Positions 1-5,536 of a DNA stretch of 5,946 nt are shown here, in pieces. A program made the position numbers and the translations under genes. This DNA comes from a bacterium. GTDB lineage: Bacteria > Patescibacteria > Paceibacteria > UBA9973 > UBA2103. The notes under the pieces were generated by a model. That model worked only from the letters and a program-made list of their open reading frames with translations. It was not told where the DNA came from and ran no database searches. The stretch is from NCBI GenBank assembly GCA_021812925.1, contig JAKAMK010000051.1, positions 1 through 5,946 on the forward strand. The letters are read 5' to 3'. Each line of letters begins with the position of its first letter. Within the stretch, counting starts at the first letter, position 1.

Positions 1-43
1 ATAAAAATCCAAGTGCGCCTGGTAATCCAAGGTGCCGCTTGAT

Positions 44-1243
44 ATGCGCACGAACGTACGGAGCGTGCTAGTCATAACGGAGCACATGAACCTCGGCGGG
101 CGCGAGCGCTACACGTTCAACCTCGTACGCGCGCTCCATGAGCGTGGCGTGAAGGTTGCGCTCATAAGCCGTGGCGGCAAGATGCTCGGGCATCTGCCGA
201 AAGAGATTCCGGTGCACGTGCTCCCGCTCGCGCGGAGCGGGCCCATACACAGGGTGGCAGAGAGGCGCGTGTACGAGATTGCCGAAGCCATGGGGGCAGA
301 ACTCATCCATGCCCAGACCAAGACGGCGCTCGTGTGCGCCGACCTCGCGCACGAGAAGCTCGGCATCCCCGTCATCGACCACGAGCACCACCTCTACCGC
401 ACCGACCGCTACCCGGTCGTCATCGCGGAACTCTCCGCGCACGCCGAGCACGTCATTACGACCGGCCCGTTCATGCGTGGGCGCCTCCTCGAGGAAGGGC
501 TCGACGCTGCGCGCGTGACGAGCGTAGCGCTCGGCGTCTCGCTTACGGACTACCCGAAACTCGCGGCCTCGGAGCGAGCCGAGGCGCGTGCGCGCCTCGG
601 CCTCACCGATGCGGATAAGGCCGTCCTCTCTGTCTCGCGCATCGTGCACGGCAAGGGGCTCATGCGGCTCGCGGAAGCCTTCGTAGAGGTCGCGCAAGCG
701 GTGCCGGAAGCGAAGCTCATGATCGTGGGCGACGTGACCGATGAGGATTTGAAACGGGAACTCATGCAGCTCCGTCGCACGGAGAAGCTCTCGAACCGTT
801 TCCGCATCTATCCAGGCGCGTTCGACGTGCGCCGCTACCTGGCGGCAGCAGACGTATTCTCATACCCGGTCATCGCGAAGGGGCTCTCGGTCATGGAGGC
901 GATGGCGACCTCCCTCCCTATCGTCGCGAACGTGACCAACCGGAAGCCTGTCCTCGTTGCGGACGGCGTCGAGGGGCTCCTCACGCGCTCGACCTCGGAG
1001 CACCTCATAGACCCCGGCGAGATTGCCAAGAAGCTCACGTACCTCCTCACGCACCCTGCGCAGATGCGGAAGATGGGGAAGGCGGCGCGCATGAAGATCG
1101 AGCACGGCTACTCGTTCGAGCACCACCTAGACGGCGTCCTCAAAGTGTACAGACAGGTGCTTCTAAGCACCGCGAAAGGGAATCTGCCGGCACGTACGGC
1201 GCCGAAAAAGGCCCCGAAGGGCCTCTCGCTTCACGGCCTATAG
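44..1243 (+). CDS. GT4-type glycosyltransferase (GT-B fold), acceptor and donor unknown
   Basis: The 399-aa protein is a normal length for a GT-B retaining glycosyltransferase, which moves a sugar from an activated nucleotide donor to a lipid, glycan or protein at the inner membrane face. The N-terminal Rossmann half starts with strand VRSVLVITE and the glycine loop NLGGRERY (residues 16-23). The C-terminal donor half has SVSRIVHGKG (196-205), the strand KLMIVGD (224-230), and ADVFSYPVIAKGLSVMEAMA (269-288) followed by LPIVAN. The last segment corresponds to the family EX7E region, but only the second Glu (E285) is present; the first position is Ile277. The C-terminal tail is basic. I chose ATG 44; an in-frame GTG at 32 adds four residues and is a real alternative, and neither has a strong ribosome site. 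A weak TGG+TAATCC -10-like string sits at 20-28. The gene stands alone and converges on the trxB-like gene 12 nt away. The family call is firm; the substrate is unknown. Confidence 0.9.
   Translation: MRTNVRSVLVITEHMNLGGRERYTFNLVRALHERGVKVALISRGGKMLGHLPKEIPVHVLPLARSGPIHRVAERRVYEIAEAMGAELIHAQTKTALVCADLAHEKLGIPVIDHEHHLYRTDRYPVVIAELSAHAEHVITTGPFMRGRLLEEGLDAARVTSVALGVSLTDYPKLAASERAEARARLGLTDADKAVLSVSRIVHGKGLMRLAEAFVEVAQAVPEAKLMIVGDVTDEDLKRELMQLRRTEKLSNRFRIYPGAFDVRRYLAAADVFSYPVIAKGLSVMEAMATSLPIVANVTNRKPVLVADGVEGLLTRSTSEHLIDPGEIAKKLTYLLTHPAQMRKMGKAARMKIEHGYSFEHHLDGVLKVYRQVLLSTAKGNLPARTAPKKAPKGLSLHGL
1205..1224 (-). terminator. Intrinsic terminator of the trxB-like gene, inside the glycosyltransferase coding sequence
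   Basis: On the minus strand the sequence reads AGGCCC-TTCG-GGGCCT followed by a T run: a 6-bp GC-rich stem, a TTCG tetraloop and the U tract expected of a Rho-independent terminator. It begins about 31 nt after the trxB-like stop codon. It lies within the last 13 codons of the convergent glycosyltransferase gene, where it encodes part of the Lys/Pro/Gly-rich tail. On the plus strand the same hairpin lacks a following T run, so it looks directional. Function is inferred from sequence only. Confidence 0.7.
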
Positions 1244-1255
1244 GTCGCTCGCTCA

Positions 1256-2179
1256 TCAGCGAGTTTTCACCCAGAGATAGATATCTTCGAGCGCCTTCAC
1301 GCCGTCGCCCGCGGCGATGTTGTTCTGGTGGTAGAGCTCATCGGTGCAGTCTCCCGCGGCCCAGACGCCCTCCACGCTCGTGCGCTGATTCCTCGGGTCG
1401 GCTACCACGCGCTTCACCGGATCGAGGTCGAGAAGGCCCTCCACGAAGCTCGTGTTCGGGATAACGCCGGCTTCCACGAAGATGCCGGACACCTTGAGCT
1501 CCTTCTCTTCGTCCGTGTCCTTGTCTCTATACTTCAAGCCCGTCACGAATCCTTCACCGAGCACTTCGGTGGGCTCAGCATGGGTGATGACGCGCATCTT
1601 CGGGTCGGCGGTCACCTTCTCGACGGTCACCTTGTCGGCCTTGAATTCCTTGTGGCGGTGGATGAGCGTGACGCTCTTCGCGTAGGCGAGGAGCTGCGCT
1701 GCCGTCTCGAAGCCAGCGTTGCCGCCGCCCACGACGACGACATCCATGTCGGCGAAGAGCGGGCCGTCGCAAGAGGCGCAGTAGGTGACACCCTTGTTCT
1801 CGAACTGTAGGGCGCCTGGTACGTCGAGCTTCCTGCGCCCTGCGCCGCTCGCGATGAGCACCGACTTCGCCTCATGCGTCTTTCCGTCTTTCGTGGTGGC
1901 CTTGAATCCGCCGTCGATCTTCTCGAGCTTCTCGACGTGTCCGCCAATACAGAGCTCGAGGTGGTGCCCCTCGAACGCTTCCAGGTGTGCCCGCATGCTC
2001 TTCGCGAGGTCGGCGCCGGAAATCTTCGGCGTGCCTATCCAGTTCTCGATGCCTTCGGAGACGACCGACTGGCCGCCTACTTCTCCGGCGATGAGCGTGG
2101 TGTAGAGGTGCTTACGGGCGGCATAGACGCCTGCGGCGACGCCTGCCGGGCCGCCGCCGATTATGATGAGGTCCTTCAT
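1256..2179 (-). CDS. trxB: Thioredoxin reductase-like FAD/NAD(P)H disulfide oxidoreductase
   Basis: The 307-aa protein matches the low-molecular-weight thioredoxin reductase family, which passes electrons from NADPH through FAD and a redox disulfide to thioredoxin in the cytosol. Visible motifs in order are the FAD dinucleotide loop IIGGGPAG (6-13), the redox centre CASCDG with C134 and C137, the NAD(P)H loop VVGGGNAGFE (149-158), and the C-terminal FAD site GVWAAGDC (271-278) followed by AAGDG. The NADPH-ribose-phosphate motif, HRRxxxR in typical enzymes, reads HRHKEFK (174-180), so two of the three basic positions are changed to His and Lys. Cofactor preference is therefore less certain. 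I chose ATG 2179 because MKDLIIIGGG is the usual N-terminus; an upstream in-frame TTG at 2197 would add six residues lying across the putative -10 box. GGGGA precedes the ATG by 3 nt. The gene converges on the glycosyltransferase and diverges from the small gene at 2264. No thioredoxin gene is in view. Confidence 0.92.
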   Translation of the reverse strand: MKDLIIIGGGPAGVAAGVYAARKHLYTTLIAGEVGGQSVVSEGIENWIGTPKISGADLAKSMRAHLEAFEGHHLELCIGGHVEKLEKIDGGFKATTKDGKTHEAKSVLIASGAGRRKLDVPGALQFENKGVTYCASCDGPLFADMDVVVVGGGNAGFETAAQLLAYAKSVTLIHRHKEFKADKVTVEKVTADPKMRVITHAEPTEVLGEGFVTGLKYRDKDTDEEKELKVSGIFVEAGVIPNTSFVEGLLDLDPVKRVVADPRNQRTSVEGVWAAGDCTDELYHQNNIAAGDGVKALEDIYLWVKTR

Positions 2180-2187
2180 TGGTCCCC

Positions 2188-2196
2188 AGTATACCA
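2188..2196 (-). promoter_or_regulatory. Extended -10 promoter element of the trxB-like gene
   Basis: Read on the minus strand this is TGG then TATACT, an extended -10 form with one mismatch to TATAAT in the hexamer. No convincing -35 lies 16-18 nt upstream, which is compatible with an extended -10 promoter. The box ends 8 nt before the chosen ATG, so a start site 6-7 nt downstream of it would leave an untranslated leader of about 1-3 nt. This is inference from spacing. Confidence 0.5.
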
Positions 2197-2263
2197 AAAG
2201 CGCGCAACGTGGCTCCCCGTGGATAGGTTCTCATGATAGAAGTGCGATTCAGAGGGGAGTACC

Positions 2264-2470
2264 ATGGCTCTTTTGCAGAAGAAACTTCAGGGCGTACTGC
2301 TCGGAAGCGATACCCAGCATGCCCAGCTTGAGCGCGCTCGCGCGCTCGACGCGTACCTAGGAGAGGTCGAACAGCACCTTTCCGACGGCGACGTGCCGAG
2401 TGCTCAGGCGCTCGTGGCACGCATGCGTCGGTTCGTGGCACTCGTCACGACCGAAAACGGCCCCGCATGA
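2264..2470 (+). CDS. Small helical protein of unknown function (68 aa)
   Basis: I do not recognise this protein. It is probably a real gene: ATG 2264 is preceded by a good ribosome site, AGGGGAG at 2253-2259 with 4-nt spacing, and the stop codon sits in the loop of a strong GC hairpin that looks like its terminator. The protein is soluble, without signal peptide or membrane segment. The composition is Ala/Leu/Arg/Glu rich and suggests two amphipathic helices, roughly residues 14-40 (ending EVEQHLSDGD, where a turn is likely) and 44-62 (PSAQALVARMRRFVALV). This could be a small helical hairpin used for protein contacts. It is divergent from the trxB-like gene, with 84 nt between the start codons, and convergent with ftsZ. 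The upstream gap shows no promoter I would defend. Function is unknown. Confidence 0.6.
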   Translation: MALLQKKLQGVLLGSDTQHAQLERARALDAYLGEVEQHLSDGDVPSAQALVARMRRFVALVTTENGPA

Positions 2471-2480
2471 GCGGGGCCGT
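2457..2480 (+). terminator. GC-rich hairpin at the end of the small plus-strand gene
   Basis: A perfect 10-bp stem (ACGGCCCCGC, 2457-2466, with GCGGGGCCGT, 2471-2480) closes a four-base loop ATGA that contains the TGA stop codon of the 68-aa gene. Only a short TTT follows (2485-2487), so as an intrinsic terminator it has a strong stem and a weak U tract. The larger hairpin element starting at 2511 may back it up. Confidence 0.6.
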
Positions 2481-2510
2481 CCGGTTTCTACACAATGAAA
2501 AAGCGGATGG

Positions 2511-2613
2511 AATCGTCTCAGATGCAAGGCGCGGGATGTGAGCGAACGCAGACGTACTAAAGTGTACGGCGGAGAGAGCGAACGGGACCCGTAACGCAGC
2601 AGGTGAGGCGATT
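2511..2613 (+). repeat. Structured intergenic hairpin repeat, copy 1
   Basis: This 103-nt element folds on itself and is homologous to the copy at 5537-5645 (position offset 3029). Outer stem: 2511-2520 pairs with 2604-2613 (10 bp, one G.T). Next, CGGG 2532-2535 pairs with CCCG 2588-2591. The apical hairpin is CGTAC 2553-2557 with GTACG 2564-2568 around a 6-nt loop. Between these is a stem of alternating Watson-Crick pairs and tandem G.A mismatches (2544-2545 with 2576-2577, and 2540-2541 with 2580-2581). Conserved single-strand-like boxes are CAAGGCGCGGG and GGGACCCGTAACGCAG. Outside the stem, AAAAAG (2498-2503) and CTTTTT (2625-2630) are also complementary. It fills the gap between the 68-aa gene and the ftsZ stop codon, 8 nt from the latter. 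Strand is given as + because the G.A mismatches are purine-purine on that strand. Whether it acts as RNA, terminator or DNA is not shown. Confidence 0.85.
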
Positions 2614-2621
2614 ACGCCGGT

Positions 2622-3884
2622 TTACTTTTTATGCCTGCGGAGGAAGGCCGGTATAGCTCCCCACGCCTCATCTTCCTCGCTTGCTGCTGGCGGCGTGACC
2701 GGCGCGATATCTTCGCGCTTCTTCGGGCTCGCCGTCACGATAGGCTCTTCCTTCTCGATAGGCACGACCGGAGTCTCCTTCTCAGGCTTCTCCTCCTTCG
2801 CGTCCTTCTTCGGCTCTTCGCGCTTCAGTATCTCGTGATAGATGCGGCCGCGCTCCTCCTCGCGCTCCTCCGGCTGCATGGAGAAGAGGGAGCGCTCGGG
2901 CGACGCCGTCGCGTGGTGCGCGGCGCTCTCGGGGAAGCCGGTAGCGATGACGATGATGCGTATCTGGCCCTTCTTGAGCTTCTCGTCGCGCATCATACCG
3001 AAGATGACCTTCGCGTTCTTATCGACCGACTCGTTGATGACCTTCGCAGCCTCCTGGATTTCCATGATGCCGAGGTCCTCGTGGCCGGCGACCACGAAGA
3101 GGATGCCCTTCGCGCCACTGATGGAAACGTCGAGGAGCGGTGAATTGACCGCCTTCTTGGCAGCTTCTGCCGCGCGCTCGTCGCCCTCGGCGACGCCGAT
3201 ACCCATGAGGGCCGGGCCGGCGCCTTCCATGATGGCCTTGATGTCGTTGAAGTCGGTGTTGATCTCGCCCGGCGTCGTGATGATGTCGGACACGCCCTCC
3301 ACCGCCTGGCGGAGTATCTCGTCGGACATCGCGAACGCGTTCTTTGCGGAGGTCTGCGCCTCCACGATGGAAAGGAGCTTGTCGTTCGGGATCACGATGA
3401 ACGCGTCCACTTCCTTCTTGAGCTCGGCGAGGCCGGTCTCCGCGATGGTCTTGCGCTGGGCGCCCTCGAACGAGAACGGTCGCGTGACGACCGCGATGAC
3501 GAGCGCGCCTATCTCCTTCGCTATCTTCGCGACGATAGGCGCGGCGCCGGTGCCCGTACCGCCACCCATGCCGCCCGTGATGAACACCATGTCCGAGCCC
3601 TGGAGCGCTTCCTGGATCTCTTGGCGCGTCTCTTCCGCAGCGCGACGACCCATGTCTGGGTTCATACCGGTGCCGAGACCGCGCGTGAGGTTCTTGCCGA
3701 TGTGAATCTTCTTCTTCGCTAAGCTACGGTGAAGGTCCTGCGCGTCCGAGTTCACCGCGATGAACTCCACGCCACGGACCTTCGAGTTGATCATGTGATT
3801 CACGGCGTTCTTGCCGGAGCCGCCGACGCCTACCACCCGGATGCGGGCGAAGGTCTCGATTTCAGGCTGAACGCGTTTGGACAT
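2622..3884 (-). CDS. ftsZ: Cell division GTPase FtsZ
   Basis: The 420-aa tubulin homologue polymerises with GTP at midcell to form the division ring. The N-terminal nucleotide domain starts with IRVVGVGGSGKNAVNHM (15-31) and carries the tubulin signature GGGTGTG (107-113) after FITGGM. The T7 synergy loop reads NTDFNDIKAIM with N209, D211 and D214 in the catalytic positions; Asn at 213 replaces the more usual Ala. The core ends near residue 320 and is followed by an approximately 85-residue Glu/Lys/Pro-rich linker, then the conserved C-terminal peptide AIPAFLRRHKK (410-420), which in the family binds FtsA. Length and all key motifs are normal, so the protein should be functional. ATG 3884 begins MSKRVQPEIETFARI; no Shine-Dalgarno site precedes it. 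It lies 83 nt after ftsA on the same strand, with its own -10-like box and a dyad in that gap, so it may be transcribed separately as well as with ftsA. Confidence 0.98.
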   Translation of the reverse strand: MSKRVQPEIETFARIRVVGVGGSGKNAVNHMINSKVRGVEFIAVNSDAQDLHRSLAKKKIHIGKNLTRGLGTGMNPDMGRRAAEETRQEIQEALQGSDMVFITGGMGGGTGTGAAPIVAKIAKEIGALVIAVVTRPFSFEGAQRKTIAETGLAELKKEVDAFIVIPNDKLLSIVEAQTSAKNAFAMSDEILRQAVEGVSDIITTPGEINTDFNDIKAIMEGAGPALMGIGVAEGDERAAEAAKKAVNSPLLDVSISGAKGILFVVAGHEDLGIMEIQEAAKVINESVDKNAKVIFGMMRDEKLKKGQIRIIVIATGFPESAAHHATASPERSLFSMQPEEREEERGRIYHEILKREEPKKDAKEEKPEKETPVVPIEKEEPIVTASPKKREDIAPVTPPAASEEDEAWGAIPAFLRRHKK

Positions 3885-3891
3885 ACGATAG

Positions 3892-3897
3892 GGTATA
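3892..3897 (-). promoter_or_regulatory. Putative -10 box of ftsZ
   Basis: On the minus strand TATACC lies 7 nt upstream of the ftsZ ATG, within TTCATATACCCTATCGT. There is no TGn extension and no clear -35. If used, transcription would start at or within a base of the ATG, giving a leaderless ftsZ message. That would fit the missing ribosome site. Weak on its own; supported by similar spacing at trxB and rpsU. Confidence 0.35.
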
Positions 3898-3905
3898 TGA
3901 AGTTT

Positions 3906-3929
3906 CGGTCATGATACCACTCATGACCG
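3906..3929. promoter_or_regulatory. Perfect 9-bp inverted repeat upstream of ftsZ
   Basis: CGGTCATGA (3906-3914) and TCATGACCG (3921-3929) are perfect inverted copies separated by 6 nt. The dyad lies in the ftsA-ftsZ gap, centred about 33 nt upstream of the ftsZ start and about 20 nt upstream of the putative -10 box, overlapping where a -35 would be. No T run follows on either strand, so it does not look like an intrinsic terminator. The arm and spacer lengths suit an operator for a dimeric regulator or an RNA hairpin in the ftsA-ftsZ message. The role is inferred. Confidence 0.55.
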
Positions 3930-3967
3930 GCTTGCAAACCTTGACAGGAAAGTGCTTTCAGGTGGCC

Positions 3968-5125
3968 CTACGGCATGAATTGGCCCAGGAATTTCCTGAA
4001 CGATTGGAACATCGGCTGTTTCGGTGCGGCAGTGTCGCCGGTGAGGCCCCAGAGGGCGAGGCCATAGGCGACGGCCCAGGTCGCGTCGCGAATCTTGGTG
4101 TCGGAAGAGAGCCGGAATTCCGCGAGCCGTGCCGGGAGCTTGAGTGAGCCCTTGGCGACGTCGGCGATAGTCCCGACGCCCGAACCGCCGCCGCTTATGA
4201 TGATGCCGGCAGGCAGCGGGCCGCGGCGGCCGAGGGACTTCAGGTGCTTATCGATGAGTGCGAACATGGAATTCAAGCGCGAGGAAATGAGGTCGTCTAC
4301 TTTCTTTCGCGGGTACATGGTGCCCGAGAGCTTGCCGAGCTTCACGCGCTCTGCTTCCTCGAGCGAGATGCGGAACCCGAGCGCGATGTCGTCGGTGATG
4401 TGGGAGGAACCCATCGGGAACACCTTCACCGAGACCGGGATGCCTTCATCGTAGACAACAATCGACACCGTTTCGGCGCCGATGTTCGCGAGGACGCAGC
4501 CCTTCATCTTCTGGTCGTTATTCAAGAGCACGTAGGAGCCGGCCAAGGGCGAAGCCATCTGGTCGATGACCTCGATGTCGGCTTCCTCGACGGCCTCTTG
4601 AAGCGCTTTGGCGTGCTGGGAGAGGCTCGTGACGAAGAGGTAATCAACTTCGAGCCGCACGCCCTTCATGCCGAGCGGGCTTCCGAGCGCCTTCGTGCCG
4701 TCGACGCGGTATTCGACGGGAATCGTGTGGAGGACTTCGCGGTTCAGGAACGCAGGCTTCGCGGTCTCGAGCGCGGCCTTCTCGGCTTTCTCGAGGTCGA
4801 GTTCGGTAATCTCCTGGTCGGCGCGGCTGATGATGGCTTCGCCGGTGGCACGCGCCTCGTCGAGCGAGATGCCGCCCACGGCGAGGAAGCCGGTCTTCAA
4901 GGGCACGTGCGCGAAACTCTCCGCCTGACGTTTCGCCTCAAGGATGCTCGCGGTGACCTCTTCCTTATTGACGATGTAGCCGTGCCGCAGGCCTTTGCTC
5001 TCGGCGAGGCCGGTGCCGATGATGCGCAGCTGGCGCCCTCCTTGCTTATCGATTACTTCCTCGACGACCACCAGTTTTACTTGGTAGGTTCCGATGTCGA
5101 TTCCGGTGGCGATGCGTCGTGACAT
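3968..5125 (-). CDS. ftsA: Cell division protein FtsA (actin-like membrane tether for FtsZ)
   Basis: The 385-aa actin-fold protein anchors FtsZ filaments to the inner membrane. Visible segments are phosphate-1 GIDIGTYQVKLVV (8-20); the FtsA-specific 1C region around FLAVGGISLDEARATGEAI (80-98); the phosphate-2 region CVLANIGAETVSIVVYDEG (210-228); HITDDIALGFRISLEEAERVK (242-262); the adenosine motif GIIISGGGSGVG (307-318); and a C-terminal amphipathic helix MFQSFRKFLGQFM (372-384), the expected membrane-targeting sequence. Phosphate-2 differs from the usual DIGGGTTD: it reads NIGAETVS, losing the two acidic residues and two glycines, so nucleotide binding or hydrolysis may be altered. I chose ATG 5125 because MSRRIATGIDIG matches family N-termini; the longer ATG at 5203 would add 26 residues out of frame over ybeY. 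No Shine-Dalgarno site is seen. The gene overlaps the 3' end of ybeY by 80 nt, suggesting coupled translation. Confidence 0.96.
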   Translation of the reverse strand: MSRRIATGIDIGTYQVKLVVVEEVIDKQGGRQLRIIGTGLAESKGLRHGYIVNKEEVTASILEAKRQAESFAHVPLKTGFLAVGGISLDEARATGEAIISRADQEITELDLEKAEKAALETAKPAFLNREVLHTIPVEYRVDGTKALGSPLGMKGVRLEVDYLFVTSLSQHAKALQEAVEEADIEVIDQMASPLAGSYVLLNNDQKMKGCVLANIGAETVSIVVYDEGIPVSVKVFPMGSSHITDDIALGFRISLEEAERVKLGKLSGTMYPRKKVDDLISSRLNSMFALIDKHLKSLGRRGPLPAGIIISGGGSGVGTIADVAKGSLKLPARLAEFRLSSDTKIRDATWAVAYGLALWGLTGDTAAPKQPMFQSFRKFLGQFMP

Positions 5126-5528
5126 GAGAAGGTAAGTCGCGCGTGTCCAACTTGGCCAGATGCGCCAAGATTTTCCGCTCGCGTTCCTCCATGGTAGCGC
5201 CATGAGGGTACCCTTTCAAATGGAGACAGCCGTGGATAAACAATAGGAGCACAAATCTTGAAGGGCTGAGGCCAAAAGTCGGCGCCTGCTTTTCCGCTTC
5301 CGCGAGGCAGATGATGATCTCGCCATGCTTTACGCCGACCTCGTAGGAGAGCACGTTCGGCGCGTAGTCTTTCTTACGGAGCGCCTGGTTCAAGCGCTTG
5401 GCTTCAGACGGGCCGACGAAGACGAGTGAGAGCTCCCAGCCAGGGAGCGCCCTCTCGAGTGCCTCGGCAAACGGCACACGCGGCGCTTTGCGCCGCGTCT
5501 TGTTCGCTATGGACAGGTTCGTTTTCAT
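5046..5528 (-). CDS. ybeY: rRNA maturation endoribonuclease YbeY
   Basis: The 160-aa protein belongs to the single-strand-specific, zinc-dependent YbeY family that acts in 16S rRNA 3'-end processing and ribosome quality control. The zinc site is HGCLHLKGYPH (99-109), with H99, H103 and H109 at the spacing of the family's HGxLHLxGYDH; the usual Asp before the last His is Pro108. Upstream, LNQALRKKDYAPNVLSYEV (46-64) matches the conserved Arg-containing loop, and GEIIICLAEAEKQA (69-82) follows. MEERERKILAHL (113-124) is the normal C-terminal helix. After residue about 128 the protein runs on with a His/Arg-rich tail (THRHRNRHRN at 138-147) that lies mostly over the ftsA start and is probably not part of the fold. 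ATG 5528 has no ribosome site, and hairpin copy 2 begins 8 nt upstream. Transcription from rpsU through that hairpin, or an unseen promoter, must supply it. Confidence 0.94.
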   Translation of the reverse strand: MKTNLSIANKTRRKAPRVPFAEALERALPGWELSLVFVGPSEAKRLNQALRKKDYAPNVLSYEVGVKHGEIIICLAEAEKQAPTFGLSPSRFVLLLFIHGCLHLKGYPHGATMEERERKILAHLAKLDTRDLPSHVTTHRHRNRHRNLPSKTGGRRGSNR

Positions 5529-5536
5529 ACGGTTCG

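Noticed and set aside
68..697. Minus-strand open frame (209 codons) opposite the glycosyltransferase
   Set aside because: Antisense shadow, Arg/Glu/Val-rich, no motif.
1328..1810. Plus-strand open frame (160 codons) opposite the trxB-like gene
   Set aside because: Antisense shadow of a protein with all expected family motifs.
2511..2613. tRNA, riboswitch or classical kink-turn interpretation of the hairpin repeat
   Set aside because: No cloverleaf or acceptor end is present and the same element lies next to unrelated genes. The three-base bulge TAA near CCCG is not directly followed by the tandem G.A pairs a kink-turn needs.
2842..3705. Plus-strand open frame (287 codons) opposite ftsZ
   Set aside because: Antisense shadow of FtsZ; Ser/Met/Ala-rich translation with no domain and no ribosome site.
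3941..3946. TTGACA on the plus strand as a -35 box
   Set aside because: No -10 hexamer lies 16-18 nt downstream on that strand and no plus-strand gene follows; probably chance.
3948..3959. Short palindrome GAAAGTGCTTTC downstream of ftsA as a terminator
   Set aside because: Only 5-bp arms around two bases, too short to form a stable hairpin, and no T run follows.
4244..5122. Long plus-strand open frame (292 codons) opposite ftsA
   Set aside because: It is the antisense of a clear FtsA gene in GC-rich DNA; the translation has no recognisable motif and is His/Asp/Arg/Val skewed as expected for an antisense frame.
5126..5203. N-terminal extension of FtsA from the ATG at 5203
   Set aside because: The added 26 residues are an alternate-frame reading of the conserved YbeY C-terminal helix and have no FtsA similarity; family N-termini match ATG 5125.
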